Source: Clostridiaceae bacterium
GTDB lineage: Bacteria; Bacillota; Clostridia; Lachnospirales; Lachnospiraceae
Length of the DNA: 64,000 bases
NCBI GenBank assembly: GCA_902363735.1
Contig: CABJBA010000011.1
Coordinates: forward strand, 124,001-188,000
Direction of reading: 5' to 3'
Shown here piece after piece: positions 28,277 through 37,560 of the stretch; position 1 is the stretch's first letter, and each line of letters opens with the position of its first letter. The position numbers were made by a program, and so were the translations under genes. A model generated the notes under the pieces. The model worked only from the letters and a program-made list of their open reading frames with translations, was not told the origin of the DNA and searched no databases.

Positions 28277-28303
28277 GACTCTCATAAAAAAGTGTTATAA
28301 AAT
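28275..28303 (+). promoter_or_regulatory. Promoter of the MCP gene
   Basis: TTGACT (28275-28280), 17-base spacer, TAAAAT (28298-28303), about 37 bases before the ATG. Fits sigma-A; no sigma-D (TAAA/GCCGATAA) pattern seen. Confidence 0.5.
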
Positions 28304-28340
28304 CGCAACATAACATAATTTACCAGAGAGGAAAACACAC

Positions 28341-30020
28341 ATGCTAAAAAACTTAAAAGTTGGAAGAAGACTGCTTACAGCATTCCTCATCGTCGTATTG
28401 TTTTCAGGTTTGGCCGGTGGAATCGGAATTGCTTTGATTCGCACCGTTAATCATGAATATAAGACTACTTTAGAGGATTACGGATTTGCCCAGGGAGATA
28501 TCGGAGCTTTGGGACAGGCGTTTCAGGCTCACCGGGCCACAGTTTTATATATCATTTATTCCGACAGTCAGGTAGAAACTGACAAACAGAAAGAGATCTT
28601 AAATACTCAGATCAACACCATTAATCAGGCTATGGAGCAGGTCGGAACCCGAATAAAAACAGATGCCGAAAAAGAACTTTACAATGTACTGAAGGAAGAG
28701 CTGGTTACATATGATGGAATCCGAAGCCAGACAATCCAACTTGCCGACAAGTCTTCCCAGGAAGCCATGACCTTCTTCCGCACCAATGCCGCTCCTTTAG
28801 CAGCAGAGATTGCTGGTACAATCAACGCCATGATGACAGACAAATCAAGCGGCGGCAACATGCATTCAGATGCCCTTTCCCGGCAAACCACTGTATTTAT
28901 TGCAATTATGAGTTCAGTAATCCTCATTTCCATCATTTCCTCCGTTTTCATTGCTACCTCCATTACAAAGGGAATTACCCAGCCCATTGACCAGATAAAA
29001 GAGGTTGCAGACCGGATGGCTCAGGGCGACTTAAAATGCCGCCTGGAATATCATTCAAAGGATGAACTGGGACATCTGTCCGACACCATGAGATCCATGA
29101 TGGAACGGATTTCTTATTACATGGACTATATCTCCTCCACCACCGGCAAACTGGCTCATGGAGATTTGGATATTCCTCATGACCAGGAAGAATTTAAAGG
29201 AGAATTCCGCTCCGTACAGATTTCCATACAGGATTTAGTCACTTCTTTAAATGATATTATGACAAAAATCACCATGGCTTCCGATCAGGTGGCTATGGGG
29301 GCAGAGCAGGTGGCAGGCGGTTCCCAGGCATTAAGCCAAGGGGCAACAGAGCAGGCATCTTCCATTGAAGAGCTGGCTGCCACCATCAATGATATTTCCA
29401 ACAACATAAACCTGAACGCCGAAAATGCAGCGGAAACCAATACCCAGATGAGCAGTACTTCCGCAGAACTGGAACTTGGAAAAACCCGGATGGGGGCACT
29501 GACTGCAGCCATGGAGGAAATCAACCATGCCTCTACAGAGATTGGAAAAGTTATAAAAACCATAGAAGACATTGCCTTCCAGACCAACATCCTGGCTCTC
29601 AATGCAGCCGTAGAAGCCGCAAGAGCAGGGGAGTCAGGCAAGGGCTTTGCCGTGGTGGCCGATGAAGTCAGAAACTTAGCCAACAAAAGCCAGGAAGCCT
29701 CTAAAGAAACAGCGGCTCTGATTGAGCGGGCACTGGCCTCCATTGAGACAGGCAACACAATTGCAAGGGATACAGCCCAGTCCATGGACCGCATCGTCCA
29801 GTCCTCAGGCGCAGTTGCAAATCTAGTATACCAGATATCCTCAGCTTCCGAGGATCAGGCTTTAGCCGTAGCCCAGGTAACTCTGGGAGTTGACCAGATA
29901 TCAAGCGTGGTTCAAACCACTTCTGCCACCTCTGAAGAAAGTGCTGCCGCAAGCCAGGAGATGGCTGGACAAGCCCAGATGCTGAAGCATTTAATCGGAC
30001 ATTTTAATTTAAAGAACTGA
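28341..30020 (+). CDS. Methyl-accepting chemotaxis protein
   Basis: 559 residues. Helix (about 12-34), four-helix-bundle type ligand domain (about 35-185), second helix (about 188-208), HAMP, and the cytoplasmic signalling coiled coil with the conserved hairpin tip [39 protein letters not shown] region. Senses an unknown ligand and controls CheA. No other chemotaxis genes are in the window; divergent from the polysaccharide operon. Followed by a terminator. Confidence 0.95.
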   Translation: MLKNLKVGRRLLTAFLIVVLFSGLAGGIGIALIRTVNHEYKTTLEDYGFAQGDIGALGQAFQAHRATVLYIIYSDSQVETDKQKEILNTQINTINQAMEQVGTRIKTDAEKELYNVLKEELVTYDGIRSQTIQLADKSSQEAMTFFRTNAAPLAAEIAGTINAMMTDKSSGGNMHSDALSRQTTVFIAIMSSVILISIISSVFIATSITKGITQPIDQIKEVADRMAQGDLKCRLEYHSKDELGHLSDTMRSMMERISYYMDYISSTTGKLAHGDLDIPHDQEEFKGEFRSVQISIQDLVTSLNDIMTKITMASDQVAMGAEQVAGGSQALSQGATEQASSIEELAATINDISNNINLNAENAAETNTQMSSTSAELELGKTRMGALTAAMEEINHASTEIGKVIKTIEDIAFQTNILALNAAVEAARAGESGKGFAVVADEVRNLANKSQEASKETAALIERALASIETGNTIARDTAQSMDRIVQSSGAVANLVYQISSASEDQALAVAQVTLGVDQISSVVQTTSATSEESAAASQEMAGQAQMLKHLIGHFNLKN

Positions 30021-30024
30021 CATA

Positions 30025-30075
30025 AAACAGAGGCAGGAGATTGGCGGTGAAGCCATTCTCTCTGCCTCTGTTTTT
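30025..30075 (+). terminator. Terminator after the MCP gene
   Basis: AAACAGAGGCAG/CTGCCTCTGTTT stem with further pairing inside, ending in TTTTT on the plus strand; the convergent gene on the minus strand may use it too. Confidence 0.85.
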
Positions 30076-30081
30076 ATATGA

Positions 30082-30597
30082 TTAAATCATATCCTCCATC
30101 ATGCCCCTGAGCATGTCCACAGTCTTTCCGGCGTCAAGCCCTGTTTCGTCAATGGTGATATCCGCATACTTTTCATAATAAACAATCCGCTCGTTATACA
30201 GATCTTTTAAGGTCATCCCGTCCTTTAACGCCACTCCCCTGTCCACTAAATTCCCAAGACGATCTTCTACATCCTCATAGCTAAGTTTTAAATAAACCAC
30301 AATGCTGATTTTCTTTAAATGTTCCATGGCTTCCTTGCCATAAATTACGCTTCCACCTGGGGCAATGACGCTGCGGTGAACCGTCAGGCCTGCATTGACC
30401 CGGTTTTCCACCTCTAAAAAACCATCTGTGCCTTCCTCGGCTATGATCTCCTTTAAAAGGCGGTCCTCCTGCTCCTGAATCAGGATGTCCACATCCAAAA
30501 ACGAATATCCAAGACGCTTGGCCAGCAGCACTCCAACAGTACTTTTTCCAGATGCCGGCATACCAATTAAGGTGATATTATCAATTTTGTTTCTCAT
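30082..30597 (-). CDS. Shikimate kinase-like P-loop protein
   Basis: 171 residues. Walker A GMPASGKST (12-20), DVD after strand two, and APGGSVIY. This is the shikimate/gluconate kinase fold. However, the shikimate-binding Arg of the FR-x-x-E motif is absent (GFLEVENRV) and the GGG loop reads GGS, so the substrate may not be shikimate. No other aro genes are nearby. Starts 17 bases inside the flavin reductase gene. Confidence 0.65.
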   Translation of the reverse strand: MRNKIDNITLIGMPASGKSTVGVLLAKRLGYSFLDVDILIQEQEDRLLKEIIAEEGTDGFLEVENRVNAGLTVHRSVIAPGGSVIYGKEAMEHLKKISIVVYLKLSYEDVEDRLGNLVDRGVALKDGMTLKDLYNERIVYYEKYADITIDETGLDAGKTVDMLRGMMEDMI

Positions 30598-31231
30598 TTG
30601 TTCTTCCTTCTGGATGATGGCTTTTTATCTGTTTTTTCACAGAATAACCAAAGCTTCCAAGCTTTTTACCTAATTCAAAATATTCTCCATGGGAGTAGGC
30701 AACCAGTCCTGCCTGGTTGAGATGAAACTTATTTTTTTCATCCATATACCGCTCATCTACAGTCACTCCTGTAATCTGAGCTAAAAATAAATCATGGCTT
30801 CCCAAATGCTTTACTTCCGTCACCTTGCAGGCCAGATTCACCGGACTTTCCCCAATTCCCGGCACCCGGCAGTTATCCATAGTACAGGGCGTCAGCTTCA
30901 GCTGAGCAAATTTATCCACGTCCCGGCCTGATTTTACCCCGCAGTAATCCGCAGCCCGGACTAAATCCCTGGTAACCAGATTTACCACAAATTCCCCTGT
31001 TTCTTTAATGATATCATAAGAATAACGCTCCCTGCGGACGGATATTGACAGCATGGCCGGAGTGGAACATATGGTTCCCGCCCAAGCCACAGTAATGATA
31101 TTGGGAGATTCTCCTTCCCTTGCACAGGTCACCATAACCGCAGGTACCGGATAAAGCATATTTCCCGGCTTCCACTTGATTTTCCGCGAACCCGCAGGGG
31201 GTTTCTTTTCGATTGAACTCTGATTTTTCAT
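30581..31231 (-). CDS. Flavin reductase-like FMN-binding protein
   Basis: 216 residues. DIM6/NTAB split-barrel flavin reductase fold: MLYPVPAVMVT, NIITVAWAG, SVRRERYSYDII, EFVVNL. Clostridial members of this family are small FMN proteins involved in electron transfer or flavin reduction. ATG 31231 has AGGAGG ten bases upstream; longer in-frame reading runs back through the pyrophosphatase gene in another frame. Fourteen bases after that gene. Confidence 0.85.
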   Translation of the reverse strand: MKNQSSIEKKPPAGSRKIKWKPGNMLYPVPAVMVTCAREGESPNIITVAWAGTICSTPAMLSISVRRERYSYDIIKETGEFVVNLVTRDLVRAADYCGVKSGRDVDKFAQLKLTPCTMDNCRVPGIGESPVNLACKVTEVKHLGSHDLFLAQITGVTVDERYMDEKNKFHLNQAGLVAYSHGEYFELGKKLGSFGYSVKKQIKSHHPEGRTNEKQN

Positions 31232-31245
31232 GAGACTGGGACCTC

Positions 31246-32913
31246 CTATTCCTGAACTGCCATTATAATACCGGGAATGAGCTGCTTCTTTCTGGACACT
31301 ACTCCAGGCAGGCTGACTCTGTACTCCCTCTCCTCCGCCAGGTTTTCCTCTGCGCGGAATGCCCCGGCTACCATCTGCCTGGCGCCTGTGCCTTCGCACA
31401 GCAATTTTGTAGATTCAGTCAGAATGTTGGTCAGCATAAAAAACATCATATCCATGCCATGCTCTTCCCTTGCTTTTTTCATGTACGGAAGCATACGCTC
31501 TTCCAGCTCCTCCAACTCCACTGAATTCAAGGAACTGATCTGCCCCACTCCAAGGGATATCTTCCCTGCAGTAAACCTCTTGAAGTCCTGGTAAAAAATC
31601 TCTTCATCTGTCTTTCCCTTTAAGTTGCTTCCTGCCGCAAACATGGCGCCTGCATACTTTTCCACATCAATTCCTGCAATCTCTGCAAGAGCAATGGCCG
31701 CCTGCTTATCTACTGCCGTACAGGTAGGGGAGCGGAACAAAAGAGTGTCGGAGATAATAGCGCTGCAGAGCAGACCTGCAATCTGAGGCTCTATGGCAAT
31801 ACCATTTTCCTGATACATCTGATAGACGATGGTTGCCGTACAGCCCACCGGCTGATTGCGGAAAAATACCGGTGCAATGGTAGATACGGTTCCAAGTCTG
31901 TGATGATCGATGATTTCCAGAATTTCTGCACTTTCCATGCCCTCTACAGCCTGGGACTTTTCGTTGTGGTCCACCAGAATCAGACGTTTTCCTTTGGCGC
32001 CCAACAGATTCCGGCGGGATATCATCCCCTTATACCTGCCGTCTTTATCAAGGATGGGGAAATACCGGTGGCGCTTGCTTGCCATAACCTCCTTGATGTC
32101 TTCAATATAATCCTCTTCCTCAAAAGTCAGCAGACCTTCGGTTTTCATAAAGTAGCTGATAGGCATACTCTGGTTAACCAGACGGGCTGCCATAAAGGTG
32201 TCGTAGGGAGTAGTCATAACCGTGCAGCCATGCTCCTGAGCCAGCTTCTTTATGGTCATAGAGACTGATGCGCCCTCACATACAATAATGCAGGCGGCAT
32301 CCATTTCAATAGCACATAGCTGGGACTCATAACGGTTTCCCAGAATCACCAGATCACCTTTAGAAATATAAAACTCCATCATATCCGGATTTGCAGCCGC
32401 TATAAGTACCTTTCCCTGATTGAAATATTCCTTTTCATCTCCCACAACCATGGCGCCTTCCAGCGTTTCCAGAATATTGGAATACTGAGTGCTGGCTTTT
32501 GACAGAATACTGCTGTCATATACATTCATATAGGACTTTGCAATATCGCCTACTGTAATGAGACCCTCCAGCATTCCGTCGTCTGTCACTGCGGCTATGG
32601 TTTCTGCACTCTCCTCCTGCATCAGCTTCCAGGCATTTTTTAAGGACAGGTTCTTTCGCACCCCCCTTGACTTCCTGATCTCAATATCAAGGGCCTGAGT
32701 TTTTACATTTTCAATTAACTGGGGCGCTTCCACGTTAAAATAGTTGAGCACAAACTGAGTCTCCTCATTGATATGCCCTGCTCTTCCCGGCTGGTAGACC
32801 TCCCCTGTCAGTTCTCTTTTTAAATTTGCATAGCAAATGGCCGAGCAAATAGAATCTGTGTCAGGATTTCTATGTCCTATGACAATGGTCTTTCTTTTAC
32901 TGCTCTCTCCCAT
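31246..32913 (-). CDS. ppaC: Manganese-dependent (family II) inorganic pyrophosphatase with CBS and DRTGG domains
   Basis: 555 residues. N-terminal DHH domain with HRNPDTDS (14-21), then CBS (about 75-130), DRTGG (about 130-250), second CBS (about 250-305), then DHN (315-317) and DHH (336-338) of the catalytic core and a DHHA2 domain. Hydrolyses pyrophosphate to phosphate; in characterised clostridial CBS-DRTGG enzymes adenine nucleotides (AMP/ADP inhibit, ATP and diadenosine polyphosphates activate) act on the regulatory insert. AGGAGG five bases before the ATG. A leader of about 190 bases precedes it. Confidence 0.92.
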   Translation of the reverse strand: MGESSKRKTIVIGHRNPDTDSICSAICYANLKRELTGEVYQPGRAGHINEETQFVLNYFNVEAPQLIENVKTQALDIEIRKSRGVRKNLSLKNAWKLMQEESAETIAAVTDDGMLEGLITVGDIAKSYMNVYDSSILSKASTQYSNILETLEGAMVVGDEKEYFNQGKVLIAAANPDMMEFYISKGDLVILGNRYESQLCAIEMDAACIIVCEGASVSMTIKKLAQEHGCTVMTTPYDTFMAARLVNQSMPISYFMKTEGLLTFEEEDYIEDIKEVMASKRHRYFPILDKDGRYKGMISRRNLLGAKGKRLILVDHNEKSQAVEGMESAEILEIIDHHRLGTVSTIAPVFFRNQPVGCTATIVYQMYQENGIAIEPQIAGLLCSAIISDTLLFRSPTCTAVDKQAAIALAEIAGIDVEKYAGAMFAAGSNLKGKTDEEIFYQDFKRFTAGKISLGVGQISSLNSVELEELEERMLPYMKKAREEHGMDMMFFMLTNILTESTKLLCEGTGARQMVAGAFRAEENLAEEREYRVSLPGVVSRKKQLIPGIIMAVQE

Positions 32914-33048
32914 TCCATCCTCCTGTTTTCATAAACTGTTTACAACAAGTTCACATTACGTTCACATGTATTTTTTATACTAAATGCATAGAAATCACAT
33001 ATGACAAGTTGATTTAACGATCAAATTGCACATAGATTTTTCATAATT

Positions 33049-33072
33049 ACCCCGGTTGTCACCAACCGGGGT
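33049..33072 (-). ncRNA. Structured element in the pyrophosphatase leader
   Basis: ACCCCGGTTG/CAACCGGGGT, a perfect 10-bp stem with a 4-base loop, lies about 140 bases before the ATG inside the predicted transcript; a small CCTC/GAGG stem precedes it. No T-run follows, so it is not a plain terminator. I could not fit it to the fluoride or other known riboswitch patterns. Confidence 0.4.
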
Positions 33073-33112
33073 CTCCTCATGTCCCGAGGCATATCTATTC
33101 ATCATGTATTCC

Positions 33113-33140
33113 ATTATACCATAATTAATTCAATTGTAAA
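33113..33140 (-). promoter_or_regulatory. Promoter of the pyrophosphatase operon
   Basis: Minus strand TTTACA (33135-33140), 16-base spacer, TATAAT (33113-33118). It would give a leader of roughly 190 bases. Confidence 0.55.
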
Positions 33141-33172
33141 TAAGAGGGAATTGACCCCGAAAATGAAAAAAT

Positions 33173-33201
33173 CCCGCTAATACAAAAATCGTACAAGCGG
33201 G
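33173..33201 (-). terminator. Terminator after glucokinase
   Basis: CCCGCT/AGCGGG arms (33196-33201 and 33173-33178) with inner GTAC/GTA pairing, followed by TTTTTT on the minus strand, 16 bases after the ROK kinase stop. Confidence 0.75.
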
Positions 33202-33216
33202 TATTTTTATCACGCA

Positions 33217-34155
33217 TCAATGAAGGATCAGCCGGGCTGCTCCATAAATTCCTGCATCATTGCCCAAGGTGGCCAAAAGAATTTTGCTCTTATTCTGGGA
33301 AATGGGCGTAAATTTATCATAATACTTATAAATATTATCAATTAAAAATGGTCCTGCCTTTGATACTCCTCCGCCGATAACAAAAACCTCCGGGTCCGTT
33401 ATCATGGAAATATGTGAAAGAGCCAGTCCCAGGAAGTGCCCCACCACTTCCATAACGATACAAGCCAGTTCATCTCCTGCCTTGGCAGCATCTAACACAT
33501 TCTTTGCAGTCACATGATCACCGTACTCCCTGAGAACAGAAGGAATGTCCAGTGCAGCCATCTTTCTTCTGGCCTCCCTTGCGATTCCAGTGGCACTGGC
33601 AACCTGCTCCACGCATCCTACTCCGCCGCAGTTGCAGCTTTCCGTCTCATCGTCCCGGATATGCATATGTCCGATTTCTCCTGCAAGGCCATGCTTTCCG
33701 GAAATAATCTTCTGGTCGATGATTACGCCTCCGCCTACCCCTGTACCCAGGGTGACCATAACGATATCATCATAGCCCTTTCCGCCCCCCTGCCACATCT
33801 CGCCGAGAGCTGCCACATTGGCGTCATTTCCGCTTTTTACCGGAAGTCCGTGAAGTCTTTCACTCATTTCCCGACCCGGATACATATCCCGCCAGCCAAG
33901 GTTGACACAGACTTCTACATATCCGTCTGGCATAACAGGTCCAGGCACTCCCATGCCTACTCCCTCTACCTCATCAAGAGAAATCCCCCGTTCCTCCAGA
34001 ACATTTAAGATGGAAACAGAAACATCTTCTATGATGTACTTTCCTCCTTCTTCCTTTCTGGTGGGAACTTCCCATTTATGGATCAGGGTTCCTGTCACTT
34101 CAAACAAACCGATTTTAACCGATGTTCCGCCCACATCAACACCAATGCATTTCAT
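33217..34155 (-). CDS. glcK: ROK-family glucokinase
   Basis: 312 residues. ATP-binding DVGGTS near the N-terminus, substrate GNDAN, LGTGVGGG, and the ROK zinc motif CNCGGVGCVE with the preceding GEIGHM. Phosphorylates glucose to glucose 6-phosphate. ATG 34155 has GGAG at seven bases; ATG 34161 is too close to it. With transketolase upstream it forms a central carbon operon. Glucose specificity is the usual clostridial assignment, not proven. Confidence 0.85.
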   Translation of the reverse strand: MKCIGVDVGGTSVKIGLFEVTGTLIHKWEVPTRKEEGGKYIIEDVSVSILNVLEERGISLDEVEGVGMGVPGPVMPDGYVEVCVNLGWRDMYPGREMSERLHGLPVKSGNDANVAALGEMWQGGGKGYDDIVMVTLGTGVGGGVIIDQKIISGKHGLAGEIGHMHIRDDETESCNCGGVGCVEQVASATGIAREARRKMAALDIPSVLREYGDHVTAKNVLDAAKAGDELACIVMEVVGHFLGLALSHISMITDPEVFVIGGGVSKAGPFLIDNIYKYYDKFTPISQNKSKILLATLGNDAGIYGAARLILH

Positions 34156-34205
34156 TCCCATGCTCCGATTGCTCCTTCTCCTTTTGTATTATGACACCGA
34201 TTCTC

Positions 34206-36185
34206 TTACAGGGCTCTTGCAGCCTCCGCTACACGCTCCGCAGTGAATCCAAAGTGCTCAAACAACTGGTTTGCCGGACCGCTCGCTCCAAACCCTTTCA
34301 TGGTCACATAAGCCCCGTCAAGTCCCACATATTTACCCCATCCGAAATCACTTAATGCTTCTACAGCCACTCGACTGCGGACCTCTTTGGGAAGAACGGA
34401 TTCTTTATATTCCTCTGTCTGCTCTTCAAATAAGTCCATACATGGCATGGAAACCACGCGCACCTTTTTGTCGGAAAGAAGCCCTTTGGCCTTTACGGCC
34501 AGTTCTACTTCAGAGCCGCTGGCAATGAGAATCAGATCCGGAGTTCCCTCACAGTCATCAATTACGTAACCGCCCTTTAAGGCTTCCTTGCTGCTTCCCG
34601 GCATAGGAGTCAGATTCTGTCTTGTAAGTACAAGGGCTGTAGGCGTGTTTTTAGAAGTCAATGCAGAATACCATGCAGCCTCTGTCTCTCTTCCGTCGCA
34701 GGGGCGGAATACATGGAAATTAGGCATTGCCCTCAACATGGCAAGCTGCTCAATTGGCTCATGGGTAGGTCCATCCTCTCCCACACCGATACTGTCATGG
34801 GTAAGCACATAAGTCAGAGGCAGTCCCATTAATGCAGATAAACGGGCCATAGGCTTTGTATAGTCACTGAACACAAAGAAGGTAGCCACATAAGCCCGGA
34901 GTCCGCCGTGAAGCATCAGTCCGTTTCCAATAGCGGTCATGCCCAGTTCCCGTACTCCAAAGTGCAGATTGCGTCCTGTCCTGTCTTCCCTGGAAAAATC
35001 TCCCATATCAGTCATAACAGTCTTATTAGAAGGCGCCAGATCAGCAGAACCTCCCACAAGGCCTGGCAGATAGGTCTTAATACGGTTTAACACCTGACCG
35101 GATAAATTCCTGGTAGCATCAGCCTTTTCCTGTTCCTTCCAGAAATCAGCACATGCTTCAACTGCTTTTTCTCCTGCATCGGGATCATGGTATGCATTCC
35201 ATGTCTCTTCCATATCCGGATATTCCTGGCAATATGCAGCAAACATTACGTTCCAGGCTGCTTCTGTTTCCGCCTTTTCCTCTGCGATCCTTCTGTAGTT
35301 GTCATAAACCTCCTCCGGCACATAGAAAGGCTCCTTGGAAGGCCAGTTTAAATATTCCTTCAAGGCCAAAACATTTTCAGCTCCCAAAGGCTCTCCATGG
35401 GCGCTTGCCTTTCCCTGTTTCTCCGGGCAACCGTAGCCAATCTGAGTTTGGATGGTAATAAATGAGGGACGGTCTGTCTCTGCCTTAGCATCTTCAATCG
35501 CCCTTCCGATGGCCTCCAAATCATTTCCATCCTCTACAGTAATTGTCTGGAAACCAAAGGCTTCCATCCTCTTCTGGACATCTTCCGTAAACGCAATATC
35601 AGTGCTTCCTTCTATGGAAATCTTATTGGAATCATAAAACACAATCAGCTTTCCAAGGCCAAGGGTACCTGCCAGAGATAATACCTCGGAAGTAATACCC
35701 TCCATCATGCATCCGTCTCCTCCCAGCACATAGGTGTAATGATCCACGACAGGGTAGTCCTCCTTGTTAAATACAGAGGCAAGATGGCTCTCAGCCATAG
35801 CCATACCAACAGCCATTCCCATACCTGCGCCCAAAGGTCCTGTTGTTGCTTCCACGCCTATGGTATGCCCGTATTCCGGATGGCCCGGTGTTTTTGAACC
35901 CAGCTGGCGGAAATTCATCAAATCCTCTTTTGATAAATCCCCATATCCAAATAAGTGAAGCAGGGAATACAAAAGCATGGAACCATGACCCCCTGATAAG
36001 ACAAAACGGTCCCTGTTGACCCACTGGGGATCTGCCGGATTATGATTCATATGGTTTGCCCATAACTCATAAGCGGCTGACGCACAGCCTAAAGGCAGCC
36101 CTGGGTGGCCGGAATTGGCCTTCTGGACTGCATCTGCAGAAAGGATTCGGATTGCGTTAATTGACATGGTATCGACATTGCTCAT
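34206..36185 (-). CDS. tkt: Transketolase
   Basis: 659 residues, full length. N-terminal SGHPGLPLG and thiamine diphosphate motif GDGCMMEG...; pyrimidine-domain segments LHFGVRELGM and THDSIGVGEDGPTHEP; C-terminal domain present. Transfers two-carbon units in the non-oxidative pentose phosphate pathway. Its ATG overlaps the stop of the upstream DUF5711 gene (ATGA), and AGGAGG lies nine bases before it. Confidence 0.95.
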   Translation of the reverse strand: MSNVDTMSINAIRILSADAVQKANSGHPGLPLGCASAAYELWANHMNHNPADPQWVNRDRFVLSGGHGSMLLYSLLHLFGYGDLSKEDLMNFRQLGSKTPGHPEYGHTIGVEATTGPLGAGMGMAVGMAMAESHLASVFNKEDYPVVDHYTYVLGGDGCMMEGITSEVLSLAGTLGLGKLIVFYDSNKISIEGSTDIAFTEDVQKRMEAFGFQTITVEDGNDLEAIGRAIEDAKAETDRPSFITIQTQIGYGCPEKQGKASAHGEPLGAENVLALKEYLNWPSKEPFYVPEEVYDNYRRIAEEKAETEAAWNVMFAAYCQEYPDMEETWNAYHDPDAGEKAVEACADFWKEQEKADATRNLSGQVLNRIKTYLPGLVGGSADLAPSNKTVMTDMGDFSREDRTGRNLHFGVRELGMTAIGNGLMLHGGLRAYVATFFVFSDYTKPMARLSALMGLPLTYVLTHDSIGVGEDGPTHEPIEQLAMLRAMPNFHVFRPCDGRETEAAWYSALTSKNTPTALVLTRQNLTPMPGSSKEALKGGYVIDDCEGTPDLILIASGSEVELAVKAKGLLSDKKVRVVSMPCMDLFEEQTEEYKESVLPKEVRSRVAVEALSDFGWGKYVGLDGAYVTMKGFGASGPANQLFEHFGFTAERVAEAARAL

Positions 36186-37456
36186 TGGTATTGTCCTCCT
36201 ATTTGTAATCTTATTTCTTTCATGTGCTGGGGTCCTGTAACAATCAGAGTATTGGGATATCTTCCATTCCGGATTCTGGATACCGGAAAATCAAATGTTC
36301 CGGTGAACTTAAGACGTCCGGACATATTGTAAACTCTGCACGAATCTTCATTATACAAAATAACATGAGCTCCGTCAATATCGGCATAAGTATACGGATA
36401 CTGGAACTCCCTGGAAAATACAAGACTGCCGTCAGGCTTATAAACCTCCAGGCGGTAAGGATTCTCTCCCTCTGAATGATTTAAAATCAGACCTACGTAT
36501 TTATCGGAATAAAATACGCTTTTGATCTCATCCTTCACCTCCACCTTCCGGACAAGCTCCGGGGAAAGAGCATTTTTCGTGGAGTAAAAGGACACACTGT
36601 TATCTGCAAAGGCGCAGGAATAAGTGTCGCTTAAAAAATCTACTTCCGCAACAAAAGAGGCTTCATATGGTTCATCGAACCCACCTACCAGCCTGTCCGG
36701 AATACTTTTCCCGATTTCTGCAAAATTGTGAAATGCCACCCTGCCGTTTAAGGTCCCATTTTTTAAGTACGCATAGGATCCCATAAGCTGGGTGCCGTCA
36801 GGAGATAAGCTGATATCCACCGGATAACCGGATTCCCCACCCAAAAGGGCCTTGATCTGCACATCCAAAAGACTTCCATCCCTTTTGAAAAAGTGAATAT
36901 AATTTGAGGTGGTATCTTCCAAAACCGCAGCCACCACTCCCTGAGAGGATACCGCAGCCTTTATAATGGGAAGTACCGTGGAGGCAATTCCTGTATTTCC
37001 TGATTTATCAAAGATATAGATGGAGTTTCCCTGCTGATCTGCAATGACCGCATGATTTCCATTGACGCTGGCTGAGGGGGACTTCATTTCATAGCTTTGG
37101 ATCCACACCTCTTTGCCCTGGGAATCCAGATAGGACGCCCCATCCTTGCTGTATTTCAGCACATTGGAACCGAATTTCAGATAGCCCACATAGCTGCCCT
37201 CGTTCATCTCCTTTTCCCAGACTACGCTGTATCTCTTATATTGATAGAAGGTAAGAAAAACGTACAAGCCCACGGCCCCTGCTCCCACCAGAATAAGCAG
37301 TGCCAAAAATATTTTAATCCGTCTCTTTTTACCCTTTGTCCGGGCCCTTTTTATAGACTCCCCGCTGTCATCTTCCCTTCCGGAAGAGGAAGGAACAATC
37401 TGCCTCCGCAGTTGATTCTTTTTAATCTCTCTGTTCATAGAGTTCATATCACTCAT
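36182..37456 (-). CDS. DUF5711-type membrane-anchored beta-propeller-like protein
   Basis: 424 residues. Basic cytoplasmic N-terminus, a single helix (about 48-70), then an extracellular domain of repeated beta strands in the style of WD/PQQ propellers (LKYSKDG, IYIFDKSG, FYSTKN, LEVYKPDG). Conserved in Lachnospiraceae, function unknown. ATG 37456 with AGGAG eight bases upstream; earlier in-frame ATGs lack a site. Coupled to tkt by a 4-base overlap, a curious pairing. Confidence 0.65.
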   Translation of the reverse strand: MSDMNSMNREIKKNQLRRQIVPSSSGREDDSGESIKRARTKGKKRRIKIFLALLILVGAGAVGLYVFLTFYQYKRYSVVWEKEMNEGSYVGYLKFGSNVLKYSKDGASYLDSQGKEVWIQSYEMKSPSASVNGNHAVIADQQGNSIYIFDKSGNTGIASTVLPIIKAAVSSQGVVAAVLEDTTSNYIHFFKRDGSLLDVQIKALLGGESGYPVDISLSPDGTQLMGSYAYLKNGTLNGRVAFHNFAEIGKSIPDRLVGGFDEPYEASFVAEVDFLSDTYSCAFADNSVSFYSTKNALSPELVRKVEVKDEIKSVFYSDKYVGLILNHSEGENPYRLEVYKPDGSLVFSREFQYPYTYADIDGAHVILYNEDSCRVYNMSGRLKFTGTFDFPVSRIRNGRYPNTLIVTGPQHMKEIRLQIGGQYQ

Positions 37457-37560
37457 GCAGTTTTCTCCTGAGAATTCCTGTAACAAACAGCCTGAAATTG
37501 CCTGTACAACACAGTTTATGTTAGTATACATCATTTTAAGGAGAAACGCATTATCTTTTT

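Noticed and set aside
28679..29952. Minus-strand frames of up to 169 codons under the MCP gene
   Set aside because: Antisense shadows of the alanine/serine-rich signalling coiled coil.
33040..33110. Fluoride riboswitch upstream of the pyrophosphatase gene
   Set aside because: The conserved GGnGAUG start and the pseudoknot partner of the crcB motif are not present.
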